Source of the DNA: Gadus chalcogrammus
Lineage: Eukaryota > Chordata > Actinopteri > Gadiformes > Gadidae
Direction: 5' to 3'
NCBI RefSeq assembly: GCF_026213295.1
Contig: NC_079420.1
Location: forward strand, 13,465,561-13,529,560
Length of the DNA stretch: 64,000 bases
Every line of letters begins with the position of its first letter. Within the stretch, counting starts at the first letter, position 1. Both the position numbers and the translations under genes were made by a program. Shown piece after piece: positions 1-13,500 of this stretch. The notes beneath the pieces are model-generated. The model ran no database searches. It saw only the letters and a program-made list of their open reading frames with translations, and was not told the DNA's origin.

Positions 1-1483
1 CTGGTCAAGCACAGAAGTAGAGCTCAACCGATACAGGATTTTCGGGGCTGATGTCTAAACCGAAAGTAGGGATACATTTTCTTTGAATATCCCCCGATAT
101 TGAAAATACACATGTTATCCTGAAGATGAAGCAACTCCTTTGGATTCGCTGCTCCCCCTCCAGCAATGCTTTGGGCCACAGCAACATCGCATTAGAACCA
201 TGAGCTAAAGGGACCCATTAAGAGCAGTGGGAAGAGCTACTAGGGTACTGTTAGTGTTGGGATTGTTTGGTGGATTTGCTCTGTTCAAGAGGTTCAAACA
301 CCACAGTACAGGATTTACAAAGAGGTCCTTACATTTATTAATCGACACAATTTCTAAAGTTTTCATAGTGGTGCATATCGGACGGCATATATCTGATACC
401 AATTTGTGAACGGCCAATATCCGCTGATAAAATATACAAACCGATTTATTGGTCGAGCTCTACCAAGAAGTACCTTAGGTGCCTCCAAGCCATGGACAAA
501 ACAAGTGGAATTTGGTGATTGGAGTTAAGGGTTCGGCAGCACGTTGCTGTAAGTGAGACAAAGTGAAGCTGAACCGAGGGCTTTCTACAAAGAGGATCCC
601 ATGCTAAATTTGTAATGATGTGCATGATTCATGTGGAACAGCTGAGTATTAGCTGAAATCAGGCGTAATGGGGAGAAAATGGCCGGGCCGCATTAGTTAT
701 CTAAAATTAGCTATGAATGACCTCAGGGGAAAAAAAACGGGATTGTGCTGAGATGGGAGGTTTTCCTCAGCACGGTCACATGATCTAAAATCGTGCGTGG
801 CTTAAGACATGCATCAGCAGGACTAAAGAGATCCACAGTGGAGGCCCAAGAGCTAGGTTCTTGTTCCTGAATTGCGCCCTTAATTCTCCCCATAGCTATA
901 AACCGGTTTAACATTAAAGTTATGAATGGAAACCGAAGCATTGTCTAAGACTGCCTCAGTAGTATGGTTCTCTTCCACACATCCATGGTGTAATCAAACA
1001 CTGCATGGTTTGAAGCACAGGTGTGTGTTCCTGTTAGAGCAATGAGGGAAATCCATTTCAACTAAAGCCTCAGGAGATAAATCTGACGGTAACAGCGTGG
1101 AGGCGGGAGAAGGCTGTTTCTAATGGCGGCCATTTATGAAGCGACAGTTGACATTTGGAATTAGAGTGTGTTTAGTGTTTACTGTGTCCTCTCTGTGTGT
1201 CTCTCCTCTGGAGGCCAGTACCTACAGTAATGGCCACAGTATATAAGTCCACTCTGTTAGGAGGCTGGGGGCTGACCTCTGTCCTATTAATATCCCCTGC
1301 CTCTCTCATACAATGTTAATGGGACTCCACTCTAACAGTGTCTCATGGCATCGTGTGCTGCTCCACAGATTATTTATCCATCAGATGACAAACTTGTTGC
1401 CGTTTCCTCTTCGCTAGCATGTGACATCTAGCAATCTGCGCTGTAGTCAACATGCACAGCAATTTGTTCCACTGTTACCAACT
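1..1483. other. Upstream intron, no recognised feature
   Basis: Mixed-composition, non-repetitive sequence on the 5' side of the receptor exons. Both strands carry only short open frames without family resemblance, and I see no splice-bounded exon or RNA gene. It is taken as intron of the grm8 gene because exon A downstream starts inside the coding region and its upstream neighbour exon is not in the window. Confidence 0.5.
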
Positions 1484-1850
1484 CCCAATACATTTACAGT
1501 GTTGGTTTACTGTACACCTCCCAATACATTACAGTTACAGTGTTGGTTTACTGTACACCTTCCAAAACATTACAGTTACAGTGTTGGTTTATTGTACACC
1601 TTCCAATACATTACAGTTACAGTGTTGGTTTACTGTACACCTTCCAAAACATTACAGTTACAGTGTTGGTTTATTGTACACCTTCCAATACATTACAGTT
1701 ACAGTGTTGGTTTATTGTACACCTTCCAATACATTACAGTTACAGTGTTGGTTTACTGTACACCTCCCAATACATTACAGTCAAAGCGTTGGTTTACTGT
1801 ACACCTCCTAATACATTACAGTTAAAGTGTTGGTTTAGCATACACCTCAC
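1484..1850. repeat. 41-bp minisatellite, about 9 copies
   Basis: A 41-bp unit containing GTTGGTTTACTGTACACC recurs head to tail (unit anchors at 1501, 1542, 1583 and onward), with a few substitutions between copies and decay at both ends. Because 41 is not a multiple of 3, all three forward frames stay open and encode the same peptide, which explains the overlapping open frames here. Not a gene. Confidence 0.95.
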
Positions 1851-2145
1851 CATATGCCCGCCAATTTAAGCTACATATCTTCCAATCTTTTCAGGAATTG
1901 TTATAGGATGTTAGGCAAGCGGTTAATTCATCTCTCCTCTAAATTTTGATTCAATTCAATAGAAATATGCATTCTTACAGGCATCATGTGCCGTACTCAA
2001 GACATGCCATTTTTAAGATTGTCCTGAAGTTTGGCAAGGGGTGAGATTTCCCCTTGCCAGACTTCAAGTTCCCCAGCATCATTAATCTATATGTCTGTTG
2101 GATACCTCCACAAGGCTTACTTAAAGACCTATTCTAGAGGTCGCA

Positions 2146-2505
2146 GAATCTGGTCAACAGCAGAATGTGGTGGTTTGATCAACAGTAGAATGTGGTGGTT
2201 TGATCAACAGTAGAATGTGGTGGTTTGATCAACAGTAGAATGTGGTGGTTTGATCAACAGTAGAATGTGGTGGTTTGATCAACAGCAGAATGTGGTGGTT
2301 TGATCAACAGCAGAATGTGGTGGTTTGATCAACAGCAGAATGTGGTGGTTTGATCAACAGTAGAATGTGGTGGTTTGATCAACAGTAGAATGTGGTGGTT
2401 TGATCAACAGCAGAATGTGGTGGTTTGATCAACAGTAGAATGTGGTGGTTTGATCAACGATATAATGTGGTAGTTTGACCAATAGTAGATTGTGGTCGTT
2501 TGGTC
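2146..2505. repeat. 25-bp minisatellite, about 13-14 copies
   Basis: Tandem 25-bp unit containing GTGGTGGTTTGATCAACAG. Central copies differ mainly at one site (AGTAG versus AGCAG). Copies decay near 2460-2505. The unit carries a TGATCA palindrome, so the array has a regularly spaced BclI-type hexamer. Regular spacing here is plain tandem duplication without intervening unique spacers. Confidence 0.95.
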
Positions 2506-3006
2506 AGCAGGAACACTTGGGCAGGTGGCTGTGTGCACAATTAACCCAAGGTATAGCTCCCGCTTCTCTACCTTTTGCTTATTCTTCCTCAATATATCTT
2601 TACCTTTCCCCCCTCATTCTCCACATTTTTTTATCCAGTCTGGCTCTCTTTATCCCCCTCATTATTTCCTTACGTCCTCCTTTCTCTCCCTTTGTCCCAC
2701 CCTTTATCTCCTCTTGGTTCTCTAGAGAGATATATCCCTCCAGATAAATGAGCAGGAGGGATATTAAGTACGACCATGTGATTTTCAGTTTCCTGTGTGT
2801 CATCAGAATACCTACTTATTCTCCCTTGCAGGTGTTTGTGTATCTTTGTGCCAGAGCTCTACTGCTGTTGATCAGCAGCGGTGGTGTGGGAGAGGGGGAG
2901 ACCTGCATCTTCTTCAGGGATTAGAATATCAACTTAAAAACCCCCACACACACATACACCCCACCGTCGTATCCCTCTGAGTACTATTCATGCAGAGTTA
3001 AAGGGC

Positions 3007-3010
<4 letters not shown>

Positions 3011-3092
<82 letters not shown>

Positions 3093-3146
3093 CACGTGTG
3101 TGTGTGTGTGTGTGTGTGGGTGTGTGTGTGTGTGCGCGTGTGTGTA
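3011..3146. repeat. (TG)n microsatellite
   Basis: Nearly pure TG dinucleotide run of about 80 bp, followed by interrupted TG with CTCACG and GCGC interruptions. It gives only poly-Cys/Val-type open frames. Confidence 0.98.
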
Positions 3147-3244
3147 TTAGAGTGTGACAGAGCGAAAGAGAGAGAGGGAGCGTGCCTATGGAATGCTCTT
3201 TGTGGTCCGTGCCAGTGCATGTATGAATATAATAAAGAAATTCT

Positions 3245-3345
3245 ACAGAGCCGCTAGTACTCCAGCACAGGAGGGTTGCTGGTTCAAACTCCTCCAGCTC
3301 CCCTTGTTGATAAAATACACTCCTGGCCAGATGCTGTTGCCTTGC
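3245..3345 (+). repeat. Possible tRNA-derived SINE fragment
   Basis: The segment GGTTGCTGGTTCAAACTCC resembles a Pol III B box in a tRNA-like head. The upstream A box is not convincing and the rest is unassignable. Weak call. Confidence 0.25.
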
Positions 3346-3949
3346 CTCTCCGGCAGAGCTGCCTATGTGTGTGTATGTACAGTATGCATGACCTAGAGAA
3401 GCACTGAATAAGGTAAGGTTAGATGTACTTTATTAATCGCATACGGTCAGGTCTTGGCAAAGGGTGAACCCAATCTACAAACAAGGGGTGGATTAAAGTT
3501 ATACAACAGTTAAACAACATGGACACAGGTGAACATAATCAGTGATCAACAAAGGTGGTACACAACAGGGGGAAAAGGTTGGGCATTGGATGGGGGCCGT
3601 GACACATAGATGTATCGATATAGGTATAGATGTTTAATGCCTGGATATGAGATATAAAGGGTTGGTATACAGTAGATATATGTAGATATGCGTTGGATGG
3701 ATGTGGCTTTATAGACTTATAGTAAATCGATTTTTGACCTACAGACCATACAAATAGATGGAGCTTCTGGTTTTCTGTCCATACATTCCATGGTGGTGCT
3801 GAGGGACCAGCCTAACAAGATGGAGACTCTGAACACCCAGAAGGAGGTCTTTCCTCAGCTATATTGACACGCTAGTCCTTTAAGACGCACGAGAGGCTGA
3901 GAAGAGGGAAGAGGAATGCCTGGCTTAGAACCCAGATCTCCTCCCTTCC

Positions 3950-4137
3950 CTCTTCTGCATATCTCTCCCCCTACCCTTCTCTTCCCCTCCCTTCTCTCCT
4001 CCCCCCTCTCATCCCCTCCCTTCTCTCCTCCCCTCTCTTCTCTCAATCCCCATCTCCTTCCTTCTCTCCTATGTCCTTCCCTGTTTCCTCTCGTCCTCGG
4101 TTCTCTCTTTCCTCATCTGTTCCTGCTCTCCCTCCCC

Positions 4138-4200
<63 letters not shown>

Positions 4201-4268
4201 TGTTTGTGCTACACAACACACAGGAGATATATTGTTCTGTCTCTCCTATACACACATACACACACATG

Positions 4269-4305
<37 letters not shown>
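3950..4305. repeat. Pyrimidine-rich tract, (TG)n and (CA)n
   Basis: A C/T-rich stretch (3950-4140) leads into (TG)n at 4139-4198. After about 50 bp of unique sequence, (CA)n follows at 4247-4303. The TG and CA arrays are complementary, so the pair can form a long hairpin in single strands or RNA. Confidence 0.9.
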
Positions 4306-5470
4306 ATCACAGTAAAATGTAACAATTTCTGATGATATTTAGTGGAATGATGTGCAAATCTGCTTTGTAGTGCGTTGTGGCTTTTATATATCGACCCAAT
4401 CTCGGCTTGCACTGAAGCTATACTTCCACCGTTTGACAGGAATACACAAACAGTTATCTTCAGTGGTTATTGTGTCTCAGCCAATACATAAAAGCCTTTG
4501 TGTATTCTGATCAATTTGGTACAGTAGCTGGGAAGTATCTGTCTTCTTAACAGGAAATGGCTCATAGAGACTGGAAGAATCTACGGGCGCTTTTATCAAG
4601 ATCAAATTTCATGACATTAAGGAACAGGTAGAGGTATTGGTAACTTGCTCAATAATTTCCAGTCCTCAACAACAGTATCACTACACTGCCTTTAAAAAAA
4701 ATAGTAAAAGTGTCTTGCGCTGCACTAAACATGGACCTTTTTGAACCCAAAAGTAAATGTGGCTACACGTAGGCTTTAGGCCGACATTGGTGAATCAAAC
4801 ATAGAACCTTTTGACTGAGAAGTAAAAACAAACTACGCAAGTAAACTACCCTCCCCATGCCTATTGTCACTGAAATCATGTATTTTAATGCATAGCCCAA
4901 ACTGCAGTGTATTCTATTTGAGGGAGAATATCTAACCAGGGATTATCGTCTAATATAATTCTAAGCTTTTCAGTGTGGATACCATGGCTCGCCAACTGCA
5001 TAGCCAAGCTGCAAATGAATTACATTTTCCAGGTGTAAGCATATCAGGGTCATCAGGTTATCTTGCTGTTGAACGAGTGTGAATGAACTAGAGTGATTTT
5101 TCACCATGTAGCAGCAGTTCTCCATCTTGTATTGGCACCACCAATAGGGCTGCTGTATGACTGCTGTGAAGCTAGCTGGAATTGGTCGCATACATTTGGT
5201 TACCCTTAATCTTTATGCAGCATTCTGATAGAATGCTTAGTGAGGCTGGCTACTGCTAAGGGAGAAATGGAAGTGGTCAGTGTCTCAAGCTGTTCAAATA
5301 GAATATCACAGAATATTACTGAATAAAATAGAATCAAATGATAATATTTTTCACGGCATGACCGTAGCTGGGGAGCAAAAGGAGCAGCTAGCCAAAAGTA
5401 ACACTGGATAAGTGTTCCTTAGCACCCCCCAAGCCCACAGCGAGATTTTCGGCACCTTGTGGTGCTGGGT
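4306..5470. other. Intronic sequence, no recognised feature
   Basis: AT-leaning unique sequence. No open frame with family resemblance, no tRNA-like fold and no tandem repeat seen. Confidence 0.5.
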
Positions 5471-5476
5471 GTTGGT

Positions 5477-5490
5477 ATGTGTGTGTGTTG

Positions 5491-5559
<69 letters not shown>
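5477..5559. repeat. (TG)n microsatellite
   Basis: TG repeat of about 80 bp with one GTTGAT interruption near the 5' end. Confidence 0.97.
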
Positions 5560-5560
<1 letters not shown>

Positions 5561-5719
5561 GTGTGTCACAATAAGGTTGAATGGTTTCTGTGGTCCCAGG
5601 GCCTGGAAAAGCAAGGCACTACAAATACCTTCCACTTACCTCCTAACCCCCTCCTTGCGTTAAACTGGTATCCGGCCCATCAGATGGTCATCGCCGTGGC
5701 AACCATCCCCTGTGGTTGG

Positions 5720-6700
5720 GGTGAGAAGAGCAAGAGGAGTGTGGGGGGCAAAGGACGGGGAATACTGGAAGAGGAGGGTGAGGAAGATGAGGGAGAGGTA
5801 GAGGAGGGTAAGGGGAGAAAGAAGAGCGGGAGGTGAAGTAGAGGGTGGTGAGGGGAGGAAGAGAAGGGTGAGGGGAGGAAGAGAAGGGTGAGGGGAGGAA
5901 GAGAAGGGTGAGGGGAGGAAGAGGAGGGTGAGGGGAGGAAGAGGAGGGTGAGGGGAGGAAGAGGAGGGTGAGGGGAGGAAGAGAAGGGTGAGGGGAGGAA
6001 GAGAAGGGTGAGGGGAGGAAGAGGAGGGTGAGGGGAGGAAGAGAAGGGTGAGGGGAGGAAGAGAAGGGTGAGGGGAGGAAGAGAAGGGTGAGGGGAGGAA
6101 GAGAAGGGTGAGGGGAGGAAGAGAAGGGTGAGGGGAGGAAGAGAAGGGTGAGGGGAGGAAGAGGAGGGTGAGGGGAGGAAGAGAAGGGTGAGGGGAGGAA
6201 GAGAAGGGTGAGGGGAGGAAGAGAAGGGTGAGGGGAGGAAGAGAAGGGTGAGAGGAGGGTGAGGGGAGGAAGAGAAGGGTGAGGGGAGGAAGAGAAGGGT
6301 GAGGGGAGGAAGAGGAGGGTGAGGGAAGGAAGAAGATAGTAGGTAGAGGATGGGAGTAGGGGAGGATGAGGGGAGGAGGAAGAGGGTGCCGAGCGCACGG
6401 AGACGGGATTGGAGGAAATGGAGGGTGAGGAGAGGAAGAGGAGGGTTACGGGACAGAGAGGAGGGTGAGGAGCGGAAAAGGAGGGTCAGGAATAGGGGGT
6501 TAGGAAGATGAAGAGGAGTGGGAGGACGATGAGGAAGAGGAAGAGGAGGTTCGGTGAGGAGGATGAGGGTGAGGAGAGCAAGAGTAGGGTGAGGAAGAGG
6601 AGGATAGGGAGAATGTGACGGGGAGGAAGAGGATGGTGATGAAGAGTAGGATCAGGAGATAAAGCAAAGGGTGAGGAGATGAAGGTGACGGGAGAGAGGA
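5720..6700 (+). repeat. 1-kb polypurine block with 20-bp minisatellite
   Basis: From about 5838 to 6330 a 20-bp unit GTGAGGGGAGGAAGAGAAGG repeats about 25 times with an A/G variant (GAGAAGG or GAGGAGG). It is flanked by diverged purine-rich copies to about 6700. The + strand has almost no C across the array, so it is strongly strand-asymmetric. The 236-codon open frame on the minus strand is a by-product of the pyrimidine-only complement (Ser/Pro/Leu/His). Confidence 0.95.
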
Positions 6701-9060
6701 GGCTTGGCTGAACCACAGCAGAACTTCAGATCCATTAGGGCTGGCCCAGCTCTACAGAACCCCTTTAAGTTCCACCTGGGGTGTGAACGGGTGAACTGTA
6801 TTCTATTGGTGGAACGGAAAGGGATAGGGTATTGGTTGATGGTGTTCCTAACTCGAGTGAAGCACTTTTTTTGTAGGTGTCCTCATACCAGTCCTTATAT
6901 GATTTGCTGTTCCCCATTCAAATTAGGTTTAGGACAGGGTTTGTTACAATCTAAAGTCCTGAAACCATTTTGGAAGGGCTCAAGACACCTCAGAGTGAGG
7001 CAGGAGGGGGACTTTGTCTATCTTTTCATTTTGGAGAATTTTGGAATAAAATAACAAACAATTGTTTAGAACCAAGAAAGAGCGCTTTATAAAAGCCCAA
7101 GGTTAGACATTCGGCCCGTTGAGTGGTTTTAATCAACACAGTTCCTGTGCTACAGATAAGGCCACTGGGCATTCAACAAGATATTGGATCTTTCTATTGA
7201 TTTCGAGGTTACGGAAGGGAAACCAAGGCTACTGACTCAGAACACGTGCATGCATGGAGGTCACGGTCATAGAAGAGCCACAGTCCCTTTGGCTTAATGG
7301 CACTGTTCAGCACCATGTTAAGGAGCCATTAACATTTCATCCTAGCAGCGCGTGCCCTTCTACAAACTCTTTATTTTCCACCAGCGCTAGAAAGTGAAGG
7401 GGCTCGGATGGAGGAGGTATGTGGGCGGAAGGGAGCGAGGCGAGGGGGGGGGGGGGGGGTGCAGGGAGCGGTGGATTTACTGAACCTTATTAGAATCAGT
7501 AGGAGACCGGGGGGTGTGTGTGTGGGGGGGGGGGGGGGGCATCAGTAGGGGTCACTGAACCGCAGAGATGGGACTAGAAGTCTGCATCATGTCAAGGGGA
7601 GGTGTGGGGTCGGGCGGGGGGGTTGACCTGTAACGCTCGACACACAGAGAGCGTGAGATATCAGACCAGCACTGTCTCTTGGGGTAGAAGACCTCCAGGG
7701 TAATAACAAGTTATCATGACTCCGGTCCCTTTATTACCGCCCTAAAGGCATGCGTGCGTGTTTATTAATCAGAGTCAAACAACCTGACTCTTGACCCTTC
7801 CTTTCGCTGCAGTTTCTGGAGAAATAACCTCCCATTGTGTTTGAGCCAGTGAGGCAGATGTGTCATCATTTGAAGGCCTTGGCGCTTTGTTGGAGGGACG
7901 CGTTTTAGAGGAGCGAATACATTTGCCGGCGTGAGGGACTGTGGGGGGGGGGGGGAGTAGAGGATTTTTCTCCCGCAGTGGAAAGTGAATGTGTTCATAT
8001 CGCAGAGAGACATATTTTTTGTTGTGAATAAACATATTACGAACCCGTAAGGGAGGACCCACAATCCTGTTATGTTAGTGCCTTGCTTTACGTTCCGCTC
8101 TACCCTAGAGAACAGAGTCATTAACACCGTGATGCTTCAGCTTGAATTTGAATGCATTTGATTTAAATAATGGGATTTGGGCTGAGAGTTCTTGTTGACC
8201 AACCAACCATTGTTACAACACAAGCCAACTTTGTGCTTCTTTATTTTAAGCGAGTAACGTTGTTTTGAATAAGTGTAATACAGAGCGATGTTGTGTGTGA
8301 AATGCACCGCACACCATGGCCTTATACTTTAAGTCCGAGAAGCTTAACACTTCCTCAGACTCGGTCATCAACATCAAACGCGGCCCAGACAGAGCTCCAC
8401 ACATCCCGACACACCTCGCCGTCGGTGTTCGTCCATCGTGACGTCTGAGGGACGTCGATGTCGATTCGCTCAGAACATCAGGAGTGCAGTATTATTTTAG
8501 CATCATTGACTAAATTGCATACATCAAGTAAGACCTAAAAAAAGGATTTCGGGATCAATGCGCCTTTAACACCGCTATGTTAGTGCCTTGCCCTATCCCC
8601 TAACTGCCTTGTGGGATACAACTACTATTTTCTTTGTGTCTTTCACTGGTCTCCCCTACCCTTGGAAATGAACCCATTAACAAGACAAATGCAATCCAAT
8701 ACCTACTTTTAAACATACCCATTATCAGAGAAAAGTTTAGGAGGACGTCTGAACGTTGATCCCTGAACCCATTTCTCTACCATTTCTTGCCTTTATGTGC
8801 CATCCAAGAGACAGCAGCACAGATAAGGTATGTTGTCACTGGGCTGGGTTGTAAATAAAGCTCCTACATTCAAACAGGTTTAATAGTCATCAGGGCCCAC
8901 TGTATCTCTCTCTCGCTCTCTCCTTCTCTGAACGACGAGCAGATCTTTCTCTCTGCGGAGGAACAAAGCTGGGTTACGTAAGAGATGCGTGAATGCAACT
9001 TTACCTGATCCTTGACTTTATTTCATCACCTTAACACCTGAGGATAGGTCTTCAACCGAC
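6701..9060. other. Intronic sequence with G homopolymers
   Basis: No gene seen. Two 16-G runs (7444-7459, 7524-7539) and a shorter G run near 7945-7955 are present; the rest is unique. The minus-strand open frames around 7765-8127 show no recognisable domain. Confidence 0.5.
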
Positions 9061-9067
9061 TCCCCAC

Positions 9068-9240
9068 GTGGGGGAAAGAGAGTAGCTATGGCGTTTGACT
9101 CGCAGCCAAAAGGTACTGGATTAAATCGCTGATATCCGCAGCTTTCCTGTAGGTCTCCCCGAGGAAGCTGCCTAACCCCTGCCTGCTCTGTCAACCCCTG
9201 TTCTTGCATTCACTGTAAGTTGCCAGCTAAAGAGCAAATA
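9068..9240 (+). repeat. Degenerate tRNA-derived SINE
   Basis: The head contains GCGTTTGACTCGCAGCC followed by a tRNA-like segment (AAAAGGTACTGGATTAAATC). Then come a CCCGAGGAAGCTGCCTAACC body and a tail with CACTGTAAGTTGC. The layout matches other copies in this window (38355, 33975), which share the GTTTGACTCCCAGC and AAAGGTACTGGGTT type segments. Family name not assigned; a gadid-type SINE is my guess. Confidence 0.6.
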
Positions 9241-12200
9241 AAAGTAAAGCAATAGAGACAGAGTGAAGGAAAAATAAATGTGGCAATGCTAGCATCCCTC
9301 TTTAAACATACGCAATGAGCTCAAATTAGCACATCTGTAACTAGTCAGACTGTCGCATAGAAAGTATTTGTATAAGGTGTTGAATTCACTGCCGTTCCTC
9401 ATTAGTGCTTCTCTCACTTTGATGAAAGAAGATGATGATGAACTCACTTTTTCTGGAAACTCCCCGTGGAAATAAAGTGGACGATTTTAGAACTGTGAAA
9501 TAAGGTGTAAGGTGTACATATAGAGCTCTACATGTATCGTAGCACCGAAACCCTAACTTGTGTTCGTAATGTGTATCTATTGCTGTTTTCTTAACTTCCA
9601 TCACTGGGACCAGATATAGAGCCACTACCGCTTATGTATACAGTGTTTATTATGAGAAGTCTTCTTAATGGGCTCAGATTAACGATGAAGGACGGCACAT
9701 TTGAGAGCAAACGTTCCCATCAGCGTTTCTAATTAGGCCTGGACGATATGGAAACGTTTATAGAAATGATCACGCTAACAACAGGTGAATTTAACACTAT
9801 ACCAATGATTGTAACAATATGCCGCGAATGAATTCAAAATACTATTCCAAGCTGTTTGACTTTAGGGTCATTAAGTATATGGAAATATATAGAATGGTAT
9901 TTGACCTTTCTATCTGACGTTTCAAACCTCCTATTTCAAGCACTATAAGGGTATATCTTCTCATCATAATTTGTTTTTTTTCTTTGTGAGGGAGAGAGAG
10001 AATAACTATATAGCTCAACAGCAAAGTTTTACTTTTAGAGTCATGGTGCCACCGTAGCTATATAAATCACCTGTCACTCGACTGGCCACTGGGCAAAAAG
10101 ATTTTCTGACAGAGCGGTTCTGGTCCGTTGCTCCATAGTGATGGTTTAATAGCATGAAATGTCCACCAACCCGCCAAGCCATTTGCCCCAATGTATTCAC
10201 TACTTAACCAGGGTGATATGGATTGTGTCTGTCTCTGCTTTGTCTCAGATGAAGGACTGATCAATGCGCAATTAGCAGTGGCAGCTACAGCAAACCTGAG
10301 AGCGGCATTTCACCCCACACTCCGATCGATCGGCCACTCTTTATCCTGTGTAAGCCGACCAAACCATCTCGGCCATTAGTGAGACGTTACAGATGTCAAC
10401 AACGTATTAAACAAGGAGCATGTTTGGTCATAGTATCGTTCAATAGCTTCACACTTTTTACCTGTTTATTAATGGATGTGAAAGTTGTTTTGCCATTAGC
10501 AGCGTTTAACCATTGAAGGCCAATGCCCCCCAACAAATCCCCGATCTTGGTTGCCGGGCAGAGATACTGTGGTGTGTCAATCCATTGCAGATTCTCACAT
10601 GCACACACCACACACACCGAGGTGTGTGTGAATTAGGGGAGCTAAATTTAGCCTGCCCGACGTGACCTTGGCGGTGGGAGGAATTTGGAGTGCCCAGAGG
10701 AAACCCAGATCACAGTAAGAACCAGTAAAGAACCAGGAATTACTCACACATAAATACCGTAGTTATGTTTGGTTATTCTCATTTTGTATTTTCAGATATT
10801 TCTATTTGATTTCACTTTTACATTTCTTTGTTTGCTGTATGAAGTCAGCCAAGACTATGTTTAAGAGTGGATCCCCCCGTTTATTGGCCGAATCCTCCTG
10901 ATAGCGCGGTCATTATTAGCCACCTCATGGGATCGGCTTCTGAATTTCTCCGGCTTCAGGCTATTCTTCAAATGCAACCTGACAGACTACAGATGTTCCC
11001 CTCCTGGGGTCAGGCGCCAGAGATTCACCGGGTGATAGTAAGAGCGTTCAGACTCGTAAAACACCCCAGCCACACCACAACACGGGCCACGCCGTGGTCT
11101 CCCATTGGCTCCATCGAGCGTATGTTGACAGACGTCACACACTAGGTTGGACGACGATTGACATCTGCTCGCTCCAATTAGGGCCAATCAGAGAATAAGC
11201 GTAGACGGCATCATCCAATATGTTGCAGTCCCGTGGGGATGGATTTCAGTAAGTGATTAATCTTGAAGAACCTTGCAGCAGCTGTTCATCAACAAAGCAC
11301 TCCGCCTCCCCTATCAACAACACCAACACCACCACCACCTCGCTAGCGTCTACATCTCCTGCAGTCAGCACGCTTTGCTTTGGAGTCTGAGCACTTGCCA
11401 GAATTGATTTGTAACCCTCGGTTGGCTGCCGGTTATATCTGCTCTTCCCCTCAAAATATTGACACCAGAGTCCGCCGCGGGGGAAATCCCTGTGGATCCT
11501 GAGTCATTCTGACGGGGAACAGAAGGATGTTTAAGACAACACTGGCTCATGAAAAACAGGAAAGGTTTGTCCTTTTATAAACTAAAAGGTGAAGTGGTTA
11601 GTGTTCCCAAACGTCTACCTGTAGTCATTCTCCTATTGGCCCCTAAATTACTATGCATGCATACATGCTATATATGCTCCTACGTGAGTCTGTAAGTAAT
11701 TACCTTAATCAAACAGGAGGCAAACAATCCAACGATTCAGTTTAACATATGTATGCAAAGGGATTCTCTCATGGAATCTGCTGAAGGTAAAGTGCGGTAA
11801 AGGTGCTCTTAATACCTCATGCACGTTCCTTCAGAAGTGAATCCCAGTATGAAGTGTAGGGCTGTCACAGCCAAGCGTCATCAGCCACAGTGCAACTAAT
11901 CACTTGGACGCGCCGACCTGATGTATGGCTCTAATTATCTCTCTACTCCAGCTCTGTTTGAGATTAATCACTTCTGCTTTAATCCCTGAGCTCCGTCCCA
12001 GAGTTTCCTACACGGTTTAGTACTAACTTAACCGACTTGAAAACTCAGACGGCAAACATGGCCGTAATCAACGCGCCCAGCATAATACCTATTTATCATG
12101 TAGCCTATACCGTTTAGCTGCTCTTGGCTTGACTAGAAGGCTTCATGTTATTTTTATTTTTAAGTTACCTTCTTAATTAAATCTCTGACAAGGTCAAATA

Positions 12201-12395
12201 AAAGGGATAGTATCAACCAAAAAATTATGAATGTTTTTGTAATACAGGTCTTTAACCAGAGATGGTGCTCTAAGGCCCACCCAGGTTTGCTGGCAATCTG
12301 AACTGTGTGATTGGCAGTTGAATGGATGTGGACAATTCAACCAATGTTAACACTGAAATTGACAGAACACTTAAATTGACAAATATGATGTAACT
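9241..12395. other. Intronic sequence, no recognised feature
   Basis: Unique sequence of ordinary composition. Around 9735 the motif GGCCTGGACGATATGG resembles a widespread fish dispersed repeat, but too little is preserved to define an element. No exon of the receptor found. Confidence 0.45.
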
Positions 12396-12399
12396 GGGA

Positions 12400-12627
<228 letters not shown>

Positions 12628-13199
12628 AGCTCTTTATTCCATGAGAGATTGACAGAAAGAGGGATATAGCCTCTAACGATAGGCGGACGGAATGATGGGT
12701 TGACACAGGTATATTTAATATAAGCCTAGAGAGATGGCTAGGTAGAACATTATAAGAAATGGTATCTCTTTTAGTCAACACAAAAGGCTCATGAACGTTA
12801 AACAGGAGAGGACACTAACACTGCTATCTGCTGATGAGAAAGATGATCTATGTTTGAAAATTAGAGAGGAGAAAGGAAGCCAAACACTGAACACTCTCTG
12901 ACGTAGCTCCATTCTGTGCAGTACCATTAACATTCATGGAGCACCCCTCTTCACTGAACCCATTTAGATGACATCTTTACAACAGGCTACTCATAAAGAC
13001 AGTAACATCTGGTGAATAATATCGCTCCCTCTGCTAGTAAACGGGCACCATGCCCCAAGCAACCTGCCTTACAGGGAACACACGAGAGAGTCATCTGCCA
13101 ATCGGAGCAGAGTTTCACTTGTTTAATATGTACACTATAAGATGTCATTCTTACAGAGGCAGAGACATTCTTTGAATTACTAGCGGCCCTATTTAGAGA

Positions 13200-13500
13200 C
13201 TTCAATCAGAGGGGACTAGGAACGTAAAAGGATGACATGGGAAAAGGAAGAGGGGAAACGGAAGAGGAAGAATAGAAATTGATAAAAAAGGAGAAGGAAA
13301 AATTGAGGATGAATTGGAGAAAGGTTGATAGACGGGAGAGAAGGAAAAGAGAACGAAAGGGAGGGGGAACGGCACAAAGAATCTGAGAAGACGGAGAGAA
13401 GGGAGGGAGAGGGTGATTGAAGAAGCACAGATACTTATAGAGAAAGGAGGGGAAAGAGATTGTGCGAGAGAAGAGTGAGAGGAATAAAGTGAGAGAATGC
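13200..13500 (+). repeat. Purine-rich low-complexity tract
   Basis: A/G-rich + strand (GAAGAGG, GGAGAAGG type words) without a fixed period. The opposite strand gives Ser/Phe/Leu-rich open frames, which are composition artefacts. Confidence 0.8.

Noticed and set aside
1421..1869. Three overlapping open frames of 109-134 codons
   Set aside because: All read the same 41-bp minisatellite in different frames.
2146..2505. Regularly spaced repeat resembling a CRISPR array
   Set aside because: Copies are contiguous 25-bp tandem units without unique spacers, and the DNA is vertebrate.
5688..6398. 236-codon minus-strand open frame
   Set aside because: Ser/Pro/Leu/His repeat produced by the purine minisatellite on the other strand; periodicity 20 bp, no start context or domain.
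7444..7539. Poly-G runs as special motifs
   Set aside because: Single-base homopolymers are common in this genome and length is unreliable in sequencing; only noted.
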